Made by a program: the position numbers and the translations under genes. Shown here one piece after another: positions 47,123 to 61,358 of a stretch of DNA of 64,000 nucleotides. The stretch is from assembly GCF_000189635.1 (NCBI RefSeq), contig NW_002476569.1:496831-560830 (forward strand). The letters run 5' to 3'. A model generated the notes under the pieces. That model was not told the DNA's origin and ran no database searches. It saw nothing but the letters and a program-made list of their open reading frames with translations. How positions within the stretch are numbered: the first letter of the stretch is position 1; each line of letters begins with the position of its first letter. This DNA is from Tetrahymena thermophila SB210 (taxonomy: Eukaryota > Ciliophora > Oligohymenophorea > Hymenostomatida > Tetrahymenidae).

Positions 47123-50100
47123 TCATAAACTTTTATCTGCTAGATCACTAAACATTTGATTATTACTACTTCTTACACTATTCATTAGTATTTTATCGTT
47201 TTCTTAAGTGTCAAAATAGTTAGTATGCTATTTATTTATCTTATTTTAGTCTTAATTATTTTCAAATATTAAAATTATATTAAATATTTATAAATAAAAA
47301 ATTATTATTTAAATAATTTACTTAAGGGACTTTATTTGGTCTCTCTAGTGTAGTATGCCCATTTATCTCTCATATTTTTAAAAGAATTTTTCTTTTTAAA
47401 AATAGAATCATTTTGACTTAATTAATTAGATTTTAAAAGAACAAATCTATTTGATTATTATCTTTCTGAATTCTATGCTTAAGGGGTCTATAAGTTAAAA
47501 TGTGTTTAAAAAGATTCTTAGTGATAAAAATTATGATTCTTAAAATATGTTAATAGATTTTTTATTTTATTTTTCACGCTTTTTAACTTGATCAATGATT
47601 TAATTCTGTTACTGCTCTAAATAGAGATATTTTCAAATAGCCATGGATATTTCATTTTAATTTTATAGATAGCTTCTTAAATGAAATTTCTATTTGCCTT
47701 TTCGTTTGAAATTGTAATTTGTATAATACCCAGAATTAATTACATAACAAATGATAAGTTTAGGATTATCAAAATTAGTGTAAAGACTATATTTTAACCA
47801 TATTAATCCTAACTAAAATAGTTAGATTATATAGAAGATAGATTTAAAGATATAGTAGAAATCAGAGATTGTTTTTATAGTAAATTATTAAAGTATTAAT
47901 TAATATAGGGCTTAGACCTAAATATAATGTAAGATTATATCAAAAATAAAACATTAAGAGAGCAGACCTAAATAAAATTTAATTTATTACATAAAAAAAT
48001 TTATAAATAAAAAAAATTTTACCTATAAAAATTCACTTTATTGTAACAATATTGATGTTATAATAAGAATAGACTTAAATACTAACTTACCAAACTCCCA
48101 GAAGTAAAACCTTTCCTAATAACCTGCAAATATAAAGGAATATTTAATTTCTTGGAAAATAGACCACTTTTATTTTTTACCCTTTCTAACTTTTAAAAAT
48201 AGGAACATAGGTATAAGTATAGCCCATAGAACTAGCAACGGTATACTGAAGTATAAAATGTATGGTTAGTGTTTTTAAGCATCAAGACATTTAACATTCA
48301 AATCCAAATCGAGATATTTATATTTTCCTATTTAAATACAATTCAATGATCTACTTAAATGTATTATTACCATTGGAAAAAAGTAAAAATATAAAAAAAT
48401 TGCAGTAGTTTTTATATGGTTAACTATTATGTTATTCTTTCTTTTTCTTTTATATATTATTAGACCTATTGTTAGATATGTAAAGAAAATAAAAATTGGT
48501 AGCATAAAGGAGCTGATTGACTAAAAAAACCACATAGGTTACATCTCTGGGTGATTTGAAAAAAAGCAGTTTAAAGATTTGCTTGTGATGCTCATAGAAC
48601 TACCAGACACTTAAAAAGGAAAGCTATAAAAATTTGGCAAATTAAATTAAAATTAGCATATCAAAGATATAATTTAAAGATGATCTGTAAGTATCTTTGA
48701 TATAATTTGAGGTTTATCAGATTAATAAACTATTTATTAAAAAAAATAAATATTGTATATTTTTAATACAAAATGAATGAATGATACTCGTAGAGCCCAA
48801 AAAGAGTATATCTGCTTTATTTAAAAAGAATGCTGATAGTTTAACTTAAAGTTTTACTAAGACCTTTTTTAGGATAGTAAATACATAGCTTGCCACAAAT
48901 AAAAAAATTAATAAATTATAAATAATAATCATTTAAAAATTTTCATCACACTTATAACATTTTCCTGGACTTAAAACTTAAGAATATTTATTTCCCCAAA
49001 CCTCTCCATAGCTATCACAAGATTAGCAAAGAGGTCCAATATTACCCTAAACGCAGTTAAACTATTTATCAATTAACATGATTTAAATTTTTGAGAATAA
49101 ATAATTTAAATAAAAAAAATTTGGAAAATAATAAAAATTTACTTTAGATAATTGGGATTCTGGTTAACAAGAATCGGGATTAAAACTGCAATAAATGATT
49201 TCATCTGATAAGTCATTCAATCTCCAATAACCATTCTTTAATTTTATTATAGAATTTTAGCATTAAATTGCTGATTCAGGACATTATTGGCAAGATTAAT
49301 CTTAAAGATTTAGAGAATATTTTCCTTCAGGGCATTATTCACAAATAATTGAATCTCCTTATTACTTTTAAATTTCACCAACTGAGCAAGTATCAAAATC
49401 AATGTTTATATTAATTTATAGAGCTTACTAGCTCAAATAAATTTTCCCTTTTGAGTCTAATAACTATGGAAACACATTTGATTGAAGTTACATAACCATT
49501 TTAGCCAATGGCTCTTACATAACTTAAATATTTAATTTAAATCCACCATTTACAAATTATTTAGATGAAAGTTCTCCATTACATTAAATTTATTTTATTG
49601 ACTAGTTACACTATATTTAAATACTAGTTTATTAAATTATTGTTTAAACGTTAGAACTATAATTTATAAATTATTCCTAGGATACATATGCATTAGTTAA
49701 AGGATTATCTTCTTCATCGTGAAGTTATATTTTATTAAATTAAATATAATTTCCACTTTTAAATTATTTGATGAATAATTATTACTTATCGAAATACATA
49801 CTGCTATGATTTGATATTGTAATATATTTTTAATCTAACAAAATTTTCCTTAATGTTGATCCAATGTTTTTTCCATAAAATTTAGCATAATTTTTGTTTA
49901 TTTAGTTATTATTTTCATTTTTATTTTAAAAATCAAAAATAATATCTGGTATTATTTATTCATAATAAATACCTCCTCCTATAGCAGCCTCATTTTACTA
50001 AATCAAAGTTTCTTTCATTATTAAATTTGAATTTATAAGATTTATGGCTCCTCCGGTTGAAAATACTGCATAATTTGAAATAAATTTACTTGAAGTTATT

Positions 50101-53100
50101 GTTAATTAGCAAATATTCAATTTATTGCTAATAAAGAGAGCTCCTCCGTTTTACTTTAAGCATTAGTTCTAAATAAAAATACAGCTATTAATTTATATGT
50201 TAGAGTTATCTATTGCATAAATAGATCCTCCTATTCCATTCTAGTTAATGTTATTTTTAAAAGTACTATTAGAAATAGAAGTTAAATTGCATTGCTTTAA
50301 AATAATTATCGATGAATATTGATTGCTTTTAACTTCTATATTTTCAACTTCAATATCTTTTATATCCAAATTCCCTAAATCAATAAATTATATTAGTGAA
50401 ATACTTTTTTTTATGTTTGAATTTAAAAACTTGCAAGAATACATTTTAGCTAATCCTTAATCTTACTATTAACTTATAGTTAAAATAGAAACTTCATTGT
50501 TGAAAGAATATATTTAATTAACTATTATATCCATAAAATCATTTACTAAAAATAATGTTAAATCTTCATCATCGATTTCAACTTATATGTTTTCTAGATT
50601 TAATTTCTTGATAGATACTATTGATGCAGTTATAGAAAATAAGCTATTTTTAACCAATATATTGCCAATTTATAAATTTTCTATAAATGAAAATCTTACT
50701 TATAAATATGATTAAATATCATTTGATTAACTAATTTTAATATTTTTTAAATAAAGTTCATTACTAAGCTATTACATTTCATCAATTTAAAATGACTTTA
50801 TAGTAAATAATTATAATTAAGAGCTGTAATCTATAAAAATATTTTATACAGATGAATAAATTGAACCTTGGATATTTAGTATTTAAGAGTTAATAACATT
50901 ATTTATTAAAATATTTGAAAGAGTTACATTGTTTACGAGCGTTATTTAAAACAGTGATATTTATGATGCTTATTTTATTTTAATATTAGATATTAAAATT
51001 GAAGTAGTATTGTTTATTAAAAACACATCGCTAAAAGATGAATTAAAGATCTAAACATTATTTATTATTATTTGTTAATTATTTTACAAGTTAAAAGCAA
51101 AACTTATCCCAGAAATGTTTTCAATTAAAATATTTTCTATAAAAACTTAATTGCAATTCATTATAATAATTTAGTTTTAACTCTAGTTATTTTCATCTGC
51201 CCTAAGTTTTATGTTCTATAAATACACGTTATCGATATATTATATTAAAAATTATTTTTAAACCTCTAAATTAATATTATACATTTATAAAATGTCTATC
51301 TAGTTGGATGTATTTATGTAAATCGGATCAATTATAATCAAAAATATATTTTTAATAATTAAATTAAATATATTTTAAAATTTCATTTTGTCTTGAGTAC
51401 AATATATTATATTATCCTCAGAATTAGATTCAATTAATAAGGAAGGTGGATTAAATAGACTGTAAAACATATCTTATAATTACAAACTTTAAATAAATTA
51501 ACTATTTTAGTATTTGATTTAAATTAAACTAAGGATATTAGGGCTTTTATATGATTACTAAATAGTATGATTTAATTTTAATATATTAAAGACATTTTCA
51601 GAGGGTTTATTTTAATAATTTAACTATACTGAGCATAATTAGTTATAAGATAAAGGAATTATTAAGTATTAAATATTTTAATAAGTAGAAAGTAATATTT
51701 AAAGCTCCACTTAAAAATTAGAATCCTAAATAACATTTAAATTTTGGAGAATTGATTAAGTTTATTCTATCTCTTAAATTAAGTTGTAAGGATTTTATTA
51801 ATTAATTTGAATAATTTTAAGTTTGTCTTTTTATATGATAATAAAAATTTAATTGTAATTTATATTAATTATATTCATAACTTCATTAATACCCTAGCTG
51901 ATGATGGGAAATTGTTATTAAAAGCTAAGTCCGTTATAAATTATAATATCATTAGGGCAAACTGAGTAGATAAAATCATCATCATATGTGATAATAGCTT
52001 ATTTAAGGCAAGCATTTTTAATTTTGCTAATTAATTTTAATGCGAAGCTGTATATGAGTGTTTCACCTTTGTTTGTTATAATATAAATTAATTTCCTAAA
52101 AGGATCATTCACTACATTTGTAATTTTAGTAAGATTTAGATTTTGAGTCTATAATATTGATTAGTTTTAGGTATTAATAACTAAAATTTAGTAATCTAAT
52201 CCCTATTTAATAATAGCACAAATTAAATTATTATTATTCATATCATTATTATTTTATTTTTATTCAAATTCAAATGGTATTTTCCACCAACTGTCCTAAT
52301 AATCTGTGAATTATTTTTATTACATTTTGAAAACAAATTTAATCAAATTATTACTATCAAAAACAATTTAATTCAATTTATTTATAGATATGTCAAATAT
52401 ATTTATGACATTATCAGATGAAATTAAGATATAATTATTACAGATAAAAGCTTATGAAGTTTATGATTAAGTAAGATTAATCAAATTCACTTCTGTAAGG
52501 TCATTATTTTATAAATCAACATAATTTAATTGATTGTTTTATTCATATAATAAATATAATTTATTTCTAATTTAATCAAAGAAATAATTATCTGGTAGAT
52601 TAACTAACTTTATTCTTTGATTTAAATTTATCTTTTAGTTGATCAAATCAACATAAACTATGTTTAAATATTAGTTCTGAATAAATATGAATTTATTTTC
52701 ATCTATTAGTATAGGTTAGGTAAAATATGGGTAAATATTATAAAGCTCTAATTCAAACAATAAAGTATCAACAAGTTATTCATTGTTGTACAAGTTCAAA
52801 GATTAATTAACAATACTGTAATAAACTTAATAATTATCTTTCAAAATGATTGCTTGAATATTTTAATAATAGAGTAAGTTTGTTTCACTAGCATACAATA
52901 CTTCTGTTAAATCAAATGCTATAATCTATTTCTAAGTTAAAACAATAAGAATTGATTGTAAATTATTCAAATATAAGTTTTATATTGCAGCATTAATTTG
53001 TTAATAACCAACAGAAAAACTTTCAATAAATTATATAGCTGGATATTAAAAGAATGATATAACTATATCTGAATAAATTATCACTATCTTTTTATCTTTA

Positions 53101-56100
53101 TCTATAAGTACTCCTTTAGCATTTTAGAAATCAGTATTAAAAGTTTAAAATAATCTGAATTTATAATTAATGAGATATATCATAGGAGTATAGTCTATAA
53201 CAACTATACTAGTATCCTCCTCATAATAATAAGATGAATCTTTTGCAAATTCACTAATAGTTTGGTATGTAAAAAAATTACTATCACCAGGGATATCAAC
53301 TACATAAATAACTTAAGCTTCTCCAGTTGTAGCTACTAAAATTTTATTTTGAATATCATAATTTATTATAGTGTTATTAAATCTATATTCAAATAAATAT
53401 GTTGAATCTGAATAGCTACCTAATTAAAAAAAGCTTTTTACTTAATCATAAAGATAAACAATCAATTGCAGGTTTCTGTTTATCAAAGGGATGCTTTGTA
53501 AGTTATTTTCGAACTAATCAAAACCAAAATCCTAATTAATTAAAAGAAATAGTTGGTACATTGTAAGTTAAAAAAGATAATATTTTCCCTATAAATACTA
53601 TTTACTAAAATTATAATTTTAATTGTAATAGTTTACCTATTAATATAGGTATTGATAAAAAAACACTTAGACTTTTATATTATATTTTCGTATCCTAATG
53701 GATAGAAATAAAAGAAAATTTTTATCTGTTATATTTGTGTTTATTGATAGTATTATCTAGATAATATTCTATTTATCCTTAGTTTGGGATTTAGGTTAGT
53801 TATATAATGTTTGTAGCATAAAATCATAAAAATAAGAGTAATAAATAAAATATTAAAATTATTTGTGCAATTTTATTAATAATCATTTGAAAATATTATT
53901 TTTAATAATATTATTAATATAATTTTATTTTATTATAAATATGCTATAAAAAATAATTAACACTATTAAAAAAAATCTTATAAATTGAATTTATCTCAAT
54001 TTTTTTTAACACATTTTTTCAATTGAAAATTTGAATTCAAAATAATTAAATGCATGAAGTTTTCTATAAATATAAAGTTAATTAATAAAGATTACAGGAT
54101 TAAATGAGCTTTGGTCCTCTCCTGATACAAAATCAAATATTTTAACTTATGGATAATAAACTATTACAAGATTTTGGTCACATTAGAGATAAAATTTCAA
54201 ATCTGAGTAAGATTACAAAAAACTAATATTGATTTATTTTGAAGTCCTATTATTAATCTATTTTAATAAATAAGTTTAATATTTATTTAAAATGAATAAA
54301 AATATTTACTGAGACTGAATAAATAATTAAGTTTACTGTCTTAACTATTATTATATTTTAATCTTTGCAGACCTAATATTCAATAATTTCAGAATCTAAT
54401 TTAGATATCATTTAATGTTTAGATGTTTGCTTATTATTAAAAAGATATATTGTGCTATTACTTATCCATATAAAGCTACACTAATCCCAATCAAGCATAG
54501 TTATAGTAAGATCAAATCTAAAATCTAATTGAATTTAAACAAATTCTTAGATTAATTTAGTAGCATCATATATTATTAGATAATTAGATCTACTATCATA
54601 AATAACTATTTTATTCTATTCAATTATCATATCTTATATGGACTATGTTTCTGTCAAGTTTAGTGTGCTAAAAGGATGATTAAATAAATTAATATGCCAA
54701 TAGATACCATTCTATGACTCAAATATATCAATTTAGGTGTCATCATCAATTTTTTAATTTCCTAAATAAATATTATCTTCCTATTAGTTTTTAATAACTA
54801 TCATATTATCTGTATCTATAATATTTTATGATTTTTTTATAAAGGAACTACTTTCAAAAATGTAGAAATTAACTTATTGCTTACGATATTTAAATGAATC
54901 TGAATCAGCATTAATATAAAAGATCTTTTTCAATTGCATATCAAATTTATAAAATTAGTTTTGATTGTAATAGAAAACATACTGTTCACTATAAACTAAA
55001 TCCAAAAAATTTGTATTTAAAAATGGATATTATATTCCTGTATTTATAACCATCTAAAATTACAAGCTGTATGAATATATGTAAATGCTTGAGTAATAAA
55101 AAGTAAATATCTCTCCTGTCTTTTGGTAAATAATAGATTTACATTTTAATGGAATAATTTAAAGGGTTTCCAATTAATATATAAACTATTTTTTACTTAA
55201 TGAAAATGGTTAGTATTATTTATTCGAATTTATGGAGATATATATTAAGTCGTTTAAAGCTATTAATGGTTAATATTAGTTATTAGTTATCCAAAAATTT
55301 ATTATGGTTTATTATTCAAAATTAAAAACCTGCTCAATTTTAATAAGTTATAAATCAATTAAGTAGAGAATATTTTCAAGTTATTTATTTAAAGCAACAT
55401 ATGCTAAGAAATCATCATTTATTATGATAAAATTTTCTAATGAAAATGAATAATCTTAGATGTTTTAAATGAGCTATTTACCCTATGATAAATCAAATAT
55501 TTGAGGAATTTTTTAGATTATTAATAAATTTCTCTTTTATATGTAATAAAAGTTGCTAAAATTATCAAAATTATTGTAATTATAAGTATAAAATAAAACT
55601 TATTAATAATTTGAAATGTCAATAATATATTCATTCACACTCGGATTGACTATTTTACTTAATATCAAATATTTATTATTTATCAAATTTATGTTATCAT
55701 ATAACGGTAATGAGTCATTCAAAAAGAATTGAACAAATTTTGTATTTAGTTTTGAGAATTTTTGTAAATTTTGTAAATCATATTTTATTTTTTAAACTCC
55801 AAATACCTAATGTATGATATTTTAGTTTCTGTCCAGAATATAAAATGAATTGTTATTGTTTTAACTGTCAATACTGAAAATTTTTTAATTTTAATTTGGT
55901 TTTGAATTCTTGTCATAGTAATTTTATACATATTGTTGAGGATCTAAATATGTAATTGTAAATCTTTAATCTGATAAGTTATATTGTATCCTAATCTACT
56001 AATAAAAGTAAGCATTTATATTTGTAATTTAAGATAAAAATATATCTAAAATATTATCCTCCTAAAAAATCACATTAGTGATAGTTGATAGGTTAGTTAT

Positions 56101-58697
56101 TAAAGTAGAATTTATAGTTATAGTTAATAAGTTTGTTAAATTTTTTTATCCTTGGTAAAATTTATTAAAATAATCTGTCAAATTTATAATATTCAATTAT
56201 TCTGAGATCCAAAATATAAAAGTAGAATTATTTTTTTCATTTTCATATATTTAAAAGGAATCTAATTTAAGAGGTGCTGTAGTTATTGTTTGTATAATTT
56301 TATCAAATGAACTACTTATAATCATCAAAATTAAATTATTATTTGATGTATCATACTGAATAATTGAGTTTAGTAAATAGCTATATTAAAAATTATTTTC
56401 AAATTTAATATCTTATGAATCTATTTACTAAGAAAAAACTAAAAATTGATCCTAAAATGTTAGTTTTTTGACTATTATTTGGGTAAAATTTAAGAATTTC
56501 ACTATTATAAAGTTACTTTTTTAAAAGATAATTTCAAACGTCTAGGGTAAAAGCAAATCAAAATCATTATCCTAAAATAGCAAAGATCTATTTTGATTGA
56601 TAAGATTAATAGACTGTTTTTAATTAATTAAAATAAGGTAAATTAAAAAATTAGATTATATTTAAATGAATTAATTAATTTACTATGACAGTTGTATTAC
56701 TAATTTGCATATAATATATTGTCTTTGAATTTAATGTAATTTAAAACATTGTAATAGGATTGGAAGGGAGAGAATATTAATCCATAGCATAATAGCCTTA
56801 TACATTTATCTATTATAAATCAAACCATTCAATACCAGTGCTATTATTCTAAGAGAAAAAGATAATTTAATTTATTTTGTCAATATAAACAAGATTATAG
56901 TCATAACCGAATCCATCTTTCTCAAAAATTGTCTATTAAGCAGTAAAGTCAATAAATATTAATTTTCTCCCTGCTAAGCATCCGCCAAGTGTTCCTAAAA
57001 TAAAACTTACTTCTTAAGTTTCTTATCCATTGTTCATATACTAATCTTCATAATTATCTATATCCTAAAGAACTTATGTATCAATAATTTTCCAATCTTA
57101 ATCAGCTAAAGAAAATGTGCATTTATTAGCTCTAATTAAATATTGGTTTTATTGGATTAACTCTACCTATTTCACTTTCTAATTCAGTTTAGAATTGAGG
57201 TTATTGTAAGCTTGTTAGCATTATACTGTTTTTTAGCATATTTTTAGTCTATAGTTTTGATAATATGATGAAGGGCAGTTTTAATAGCATTAATCTTAAT
57301 CATTAAGGCTCAAAATAAATTCTACTTATGATTAGCAAACACTTTTTTTCAAGATACATGAATTTGTAAAAAAGTCGTATTCTAAGTTTTTACTACATTT
57401 CATGCAATAATCTTAATCACATTCTATACAACCTTCTATAAAACACTTATCACATTATTGATTATTATTTACAAATTCTCCAATTTAGCAATTTTAAACA
57501 CAACTCGAGTTGTTTATATAGCTTTTTATGAAACCATCTGAGCACTCTAAGCATGAATTTTAATTTGTATTATAACAAATTGAGCAAGTACTATCACATT
57601 AAAGGCATTACTATCTAACAGAGTCATAGATTTCATTCCTTTCACATTAGGCAAATATTTTATTAATTAATATTGTAAATACTAGATAATAATATAACAT
57701 TTATGCTATTTTTGTTACCTTATTAGTGAGTTTTAATTATATTTAAATTAATAGAACACTATTTTGTTTAAATTATTAATTATTATTAAGGTTTTACTTT
57801 AATTAATAAGACCTAAATTTAACAGTTTAATATACAAAAAAATTGATCCATTTAAATAATCGAAACTAATAATATTCATCAAAAATGATAGAACATTAGC
57901 TAAAGTAAATTTTTAATTTTTGATAAATTTAATTTCAATTACTATTTTATCTTAAAATTCATTCTCTATCTCAAAATAAAATTATTTACTATATGTGTTT
58001 AAAATTGAACAGATAAATGTTGATCATATTAAATCATATTTCTTTACTAATTAAAATTTATTTTACCATTTATACAAAGATAAAAAAATTGTCTAAATTT
58101 TTGTCTGCAAATTCGTCTCTTTCGTCTATTTGTTTATCTTTTTAAAAAGATTCATCTTATCAAAAATGTTAAAATTATTATAAATTAAATTTTATAATAG
58201 ATAATTAAAATTAAGCAGAACATTAAATTATAATTATCTATGTTAAAACATTAAAACGAAGAATTATTAATCTTTGCATCAGAAAATCATCTAAAATTTA
58301 AATTTTGAGTATATTAGTATTGATTTAAAAAATATTTTTCTTTTTGAGCACTAGATTATTTTGATACTTTTTAAAAGGTAAAAATAGATATTTCGTTTTA
58401 ATTTTTTAATTTTTCTTCATGATATCTGTAAAATTTTCTATTAATTTATTAAGTATTAATTTTTTAAAACTTTAATGGAAAGTAATCATATAAATCTTCT
58501 ATTAATGATTTATTAATTGAAATTATATTTTTTTATTTAGAAAATGAACTTGCTATTAATTAATACCATAAAGATTTTTGTGCTATTATTTTAGAGCCTT
58601 AACACATGAAGATTGATATTTATTGTTTTTTTAATATTATTTTGAAATCTAATTAAATATTTGTATAGATACCATATATTTTAATATATATTTTATA
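46985..58697. repeat. Tandem duplication, unit B (about 11.7 kb)
   Basis: Direct repeat of 32535-44275, covering the second giant gene and its flanks. Homology begins with a TTAATATTTTAAATATAAAA-like stretch near 46985 and fades near 58697. Unit B lacks the 113-bp insert and carries two defects in the 3' third of its gene. Confidence 0.85.
47123..57700 (-). CDS. Giant Cys-rich/beta-helix multi-pass surface protein, copy B (3' part damaged)
   Basis: Paralogue of copy A with the same exon plan: 56684-57700, 54310-56613, 54096-54257, 49143-53531, 48023-49061, 47322-47967 and about 47123-47250. The first four exons have lengths divisible by three and stay open, with signal peptide (MLYYYLVFTILIN), furin-like cysteines, beta-helix and CELCPEG-type module. 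In the fifth exon an extra base in a run of eight A (48739-48746; eight T on the coding strand) shifts the frame. TGA then follows at 48717-48719, cutting the protein before most of its membrane helices. Downstream the shifted frame is open and conserved to the end. The last intron has lost the acceptor used in copy A (AG changed to AA). An AG 18 bases further on (exon from 47250) would keep phase. Either a young pseudogene, a truncated secreted or one-helix form, or a homopolymer sequencing error. Confidence 0.75.
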
Positions 58698-59078
58698 AAT
58701 TTGAAATAAAAAATGTTTTTAGAAAATATGATGCAAATATTTATGTTATATATAAATCAAATATATCAAATTTTTTATGAGAAAATGATATTTACAGTGA
58801 ATAAAAGATAGATTATAAGTTCCTATTAAAATAATAAAGTTCTAAATATTCATTATCAAATTATTAAACTATTTAAGAAATTAAATATTTAAGATTTAAA
58901 TTGTTTGTAACGAATATAATTAATTATTAACAAACAAAAATATTGTAAAAGTCTAATTCAAATTCAATAAATAAATTGAAAAAAAAATTTAGATATTAGT
59001 GATATTACATAAAAGATACAATAATAGATGATTGATGGGTATATATTGATCAAGTTATAATTTAATTTAAATTTTTTA
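57701..59078. other. Intergenic stretch upstream of giant gene B
   Basis: To about 58697 this is the duplicated upstream flank. Beyond that it is unique AT-rich sequence up to the stop codon of the next gene. No gene or RNA is recognised. Confidence 0.5.
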
Positions 59079-61358
59079 TCAAATCTGAGATTTAGAAAGT
59101 ACAACTAATCTTGGTAATTTTTTTATTTTTTTCATCAGAATAAATACACCTCTATCATCTAATTCAATTGTATTGATTTTATTCATATTAGTGGATATTT
59201 GTTGATAAACTAAACTTGCTTGATTTAAAGTTAACTCGCTAGAAAATAGAATACGGATTTTAAACAAGCTTTAATTATCTTTGAAATTGAAAAAATCAGA
59301 GTTTGTTTGTAATTATTTTTCTACATAGTCACACATTTTTAACGAAAATGTAAGCTATTATAAGTCTTTTTGATTATTTTTTAAAGTGCAAATGATCTTA
59401 AAATAATCGTAGCAGTAACAAACTTTTGAGCTATAATCACCAAGTATTTGCTCTAATTTAACATGAATAGTACTGCTTATAAAAAACCATAATAATTGGT
59501 CTTCTTCTTATTCCAGATGTTCATCAAAGTATTATTAACATAAACATAAATCTTTATAAGCATGTTAAATATTTTAATTTGTGTCCTATTAAAGCTTAGC
59601 TTGTTAAAATTTTAAGGTTAATTATTTTACTTTTGCTTTTTCTTCCTCGTTCAGCTCTTTATCTATTGTTAACCATTCATCTAATTGTTTGGCAAAGTTT
59701 ATAGGAAATTCCTCATCTTCTTAAAGAATTAAAAATTCTTAGCAAAATATCTATCTATAAAAGTCTATAATTTTAAAGTTTTAGTTTTCTTAAAAAATTG
59801 AAATAAGACCATTCAAATCTTAACATTACATTTCATTTTCATAATCTAAAATAAATGCATAATGCTATAAATCTTAACGATAAAAAAAAATCTAATAATA
59901 AGATTCATCCTTTTCGTTGATCGATACTATTTTTTTAATTTAATTTATTACTTTTTAAATATTTAAATAGTTATTATTAACTTCATTTATGTTTTCAATT
60001 TCAAAATTTTAGTAATATGTATTGACTATTTAATCTATTTTTTAAGTTGAATAATCTATAAAATAATTAGAAAAACATCTAAATAACTCTTGAACTAACC
60101 AAGCATTTTCCTTGGCAAGCTAAGTTATTTCTTTTTATCGATTTTACTCAAAAACTCTTTAGTCAACAATTAAATCGAAGTCTTCTGATACATATAGATT
60201 ATCAGGTATTATACTTAGTTTTATGAAAATCTTGTATGAAGAAATAATTTTTTCTATAAAGCTTAGATAATTATTCAAATTTGATGTTCGTTTTTTAGAA
60301 AGAAATTTTTCTATTTTGATATGATTTTTCAACTTTTACTGCTTTGTTTGTAAAATAAAATAGTTTGAAATAGTAGGCTCAGCTTGAGTATAGTGTTTTA
60401 TAGAAACTTTGTTTAGCATATCAAGATTAGTTTGATATTCTTAATATAAACTTTTTTCTTCTTCGACTTTTTTACATTTTTTAATGTAAAAATATGTAGA
60501 TTTTTAGTCTAGTGTTATTCCTTCTAAAGTTAAATAATTTTCATTTTAGTTGTTTGTTAAAAGTATAAATGAACTAAAATCAAACGGAATATTAATCAAG
60601 TAATCAATAAAATCTTTGTAATCTTTATATAAATCCCCGTAATTACTTTGTACAACTAATAGAAAATCTTCTTTAGCTATTAATACATTTTAATAAGGAG
60701 AAAGTAATACATTTTTTGGCAAATAAATACTCAATTTATTTTATTTTTCAATATTTATTTTTATATTTCTAAATATATAGGGACTAATTGTATTTAACTT
60801 TATTTCTAAACCACCAACTTTTTACTAAAAGACATAATAACAATCATCAATTCCTATATTTATTTCATTTTAATTAATCTTAGATAATAATAGAGAAACA
60901 CTTTTTTAAAAACCAAGTTTATATATTTCCATTTCCAAAACATCCTAATTGATATTTTAAGAGTCAAAATCAAAAAATTCATATTCGACAACATAATACA
61001 TCATGTATTAATCTAAATAATATGAATCTAGCACTTTCAAAAAAAAATCTGTTCTAATAATATTCGCACTTTATTATGCTATTTAAACAACCATTTCAAA
61101 AGTTTATTTCAATTAATCTGATGAAAAAACTTCAATTATCTTTTTACATTACTTCTACTTGTCAAATACCTCTAATTATAAGCAAAATAGATAAATTTTT
61201 TAGGTTTCAAGCGAAAGAATCTTCCTTTCTTTGACAATTCTGATTGTTTAAATATAACTGGGCTTTTTTTATTCAAGCGCATCTAAAATAAGAATCATGT
61301 CAGATCTTGTAAAAGCTTTACAGTACTCTTATACTTGCTTTATTAGATGGCTCTTCAT
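59079..61358 (-). CDS. Unrecognised 759-residue cytosolic-type protein
   Basis: One long exon open in the ciliate code, ending TGA at 59079-59081. The chosen start is the first ATG of the frame (MKSHLIKQVQEYCKAFTRSD). The frame is open without ATG back to about 61497, so a 5' exon and intron could add residues. No signal peptide or membrane helix. The protein is Q-, K- and acid-rich, with short acidic or lysine-rich coils (ELNEEEKAKVKQ near residue 545) and a Cys/Tyr patch (SSKVCYCYDYFK). The last 80 residues alternate hydrophobic and polar (KIRILFSSELTLNQASL, INTIELDDRGVFIL), perhaps worn leucine-rich repeats. It is divergently oriented to the kinase-like gene at 62325, sharing a 966-base upstream region. 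I do not recognise a function. Confidence 0.82.
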
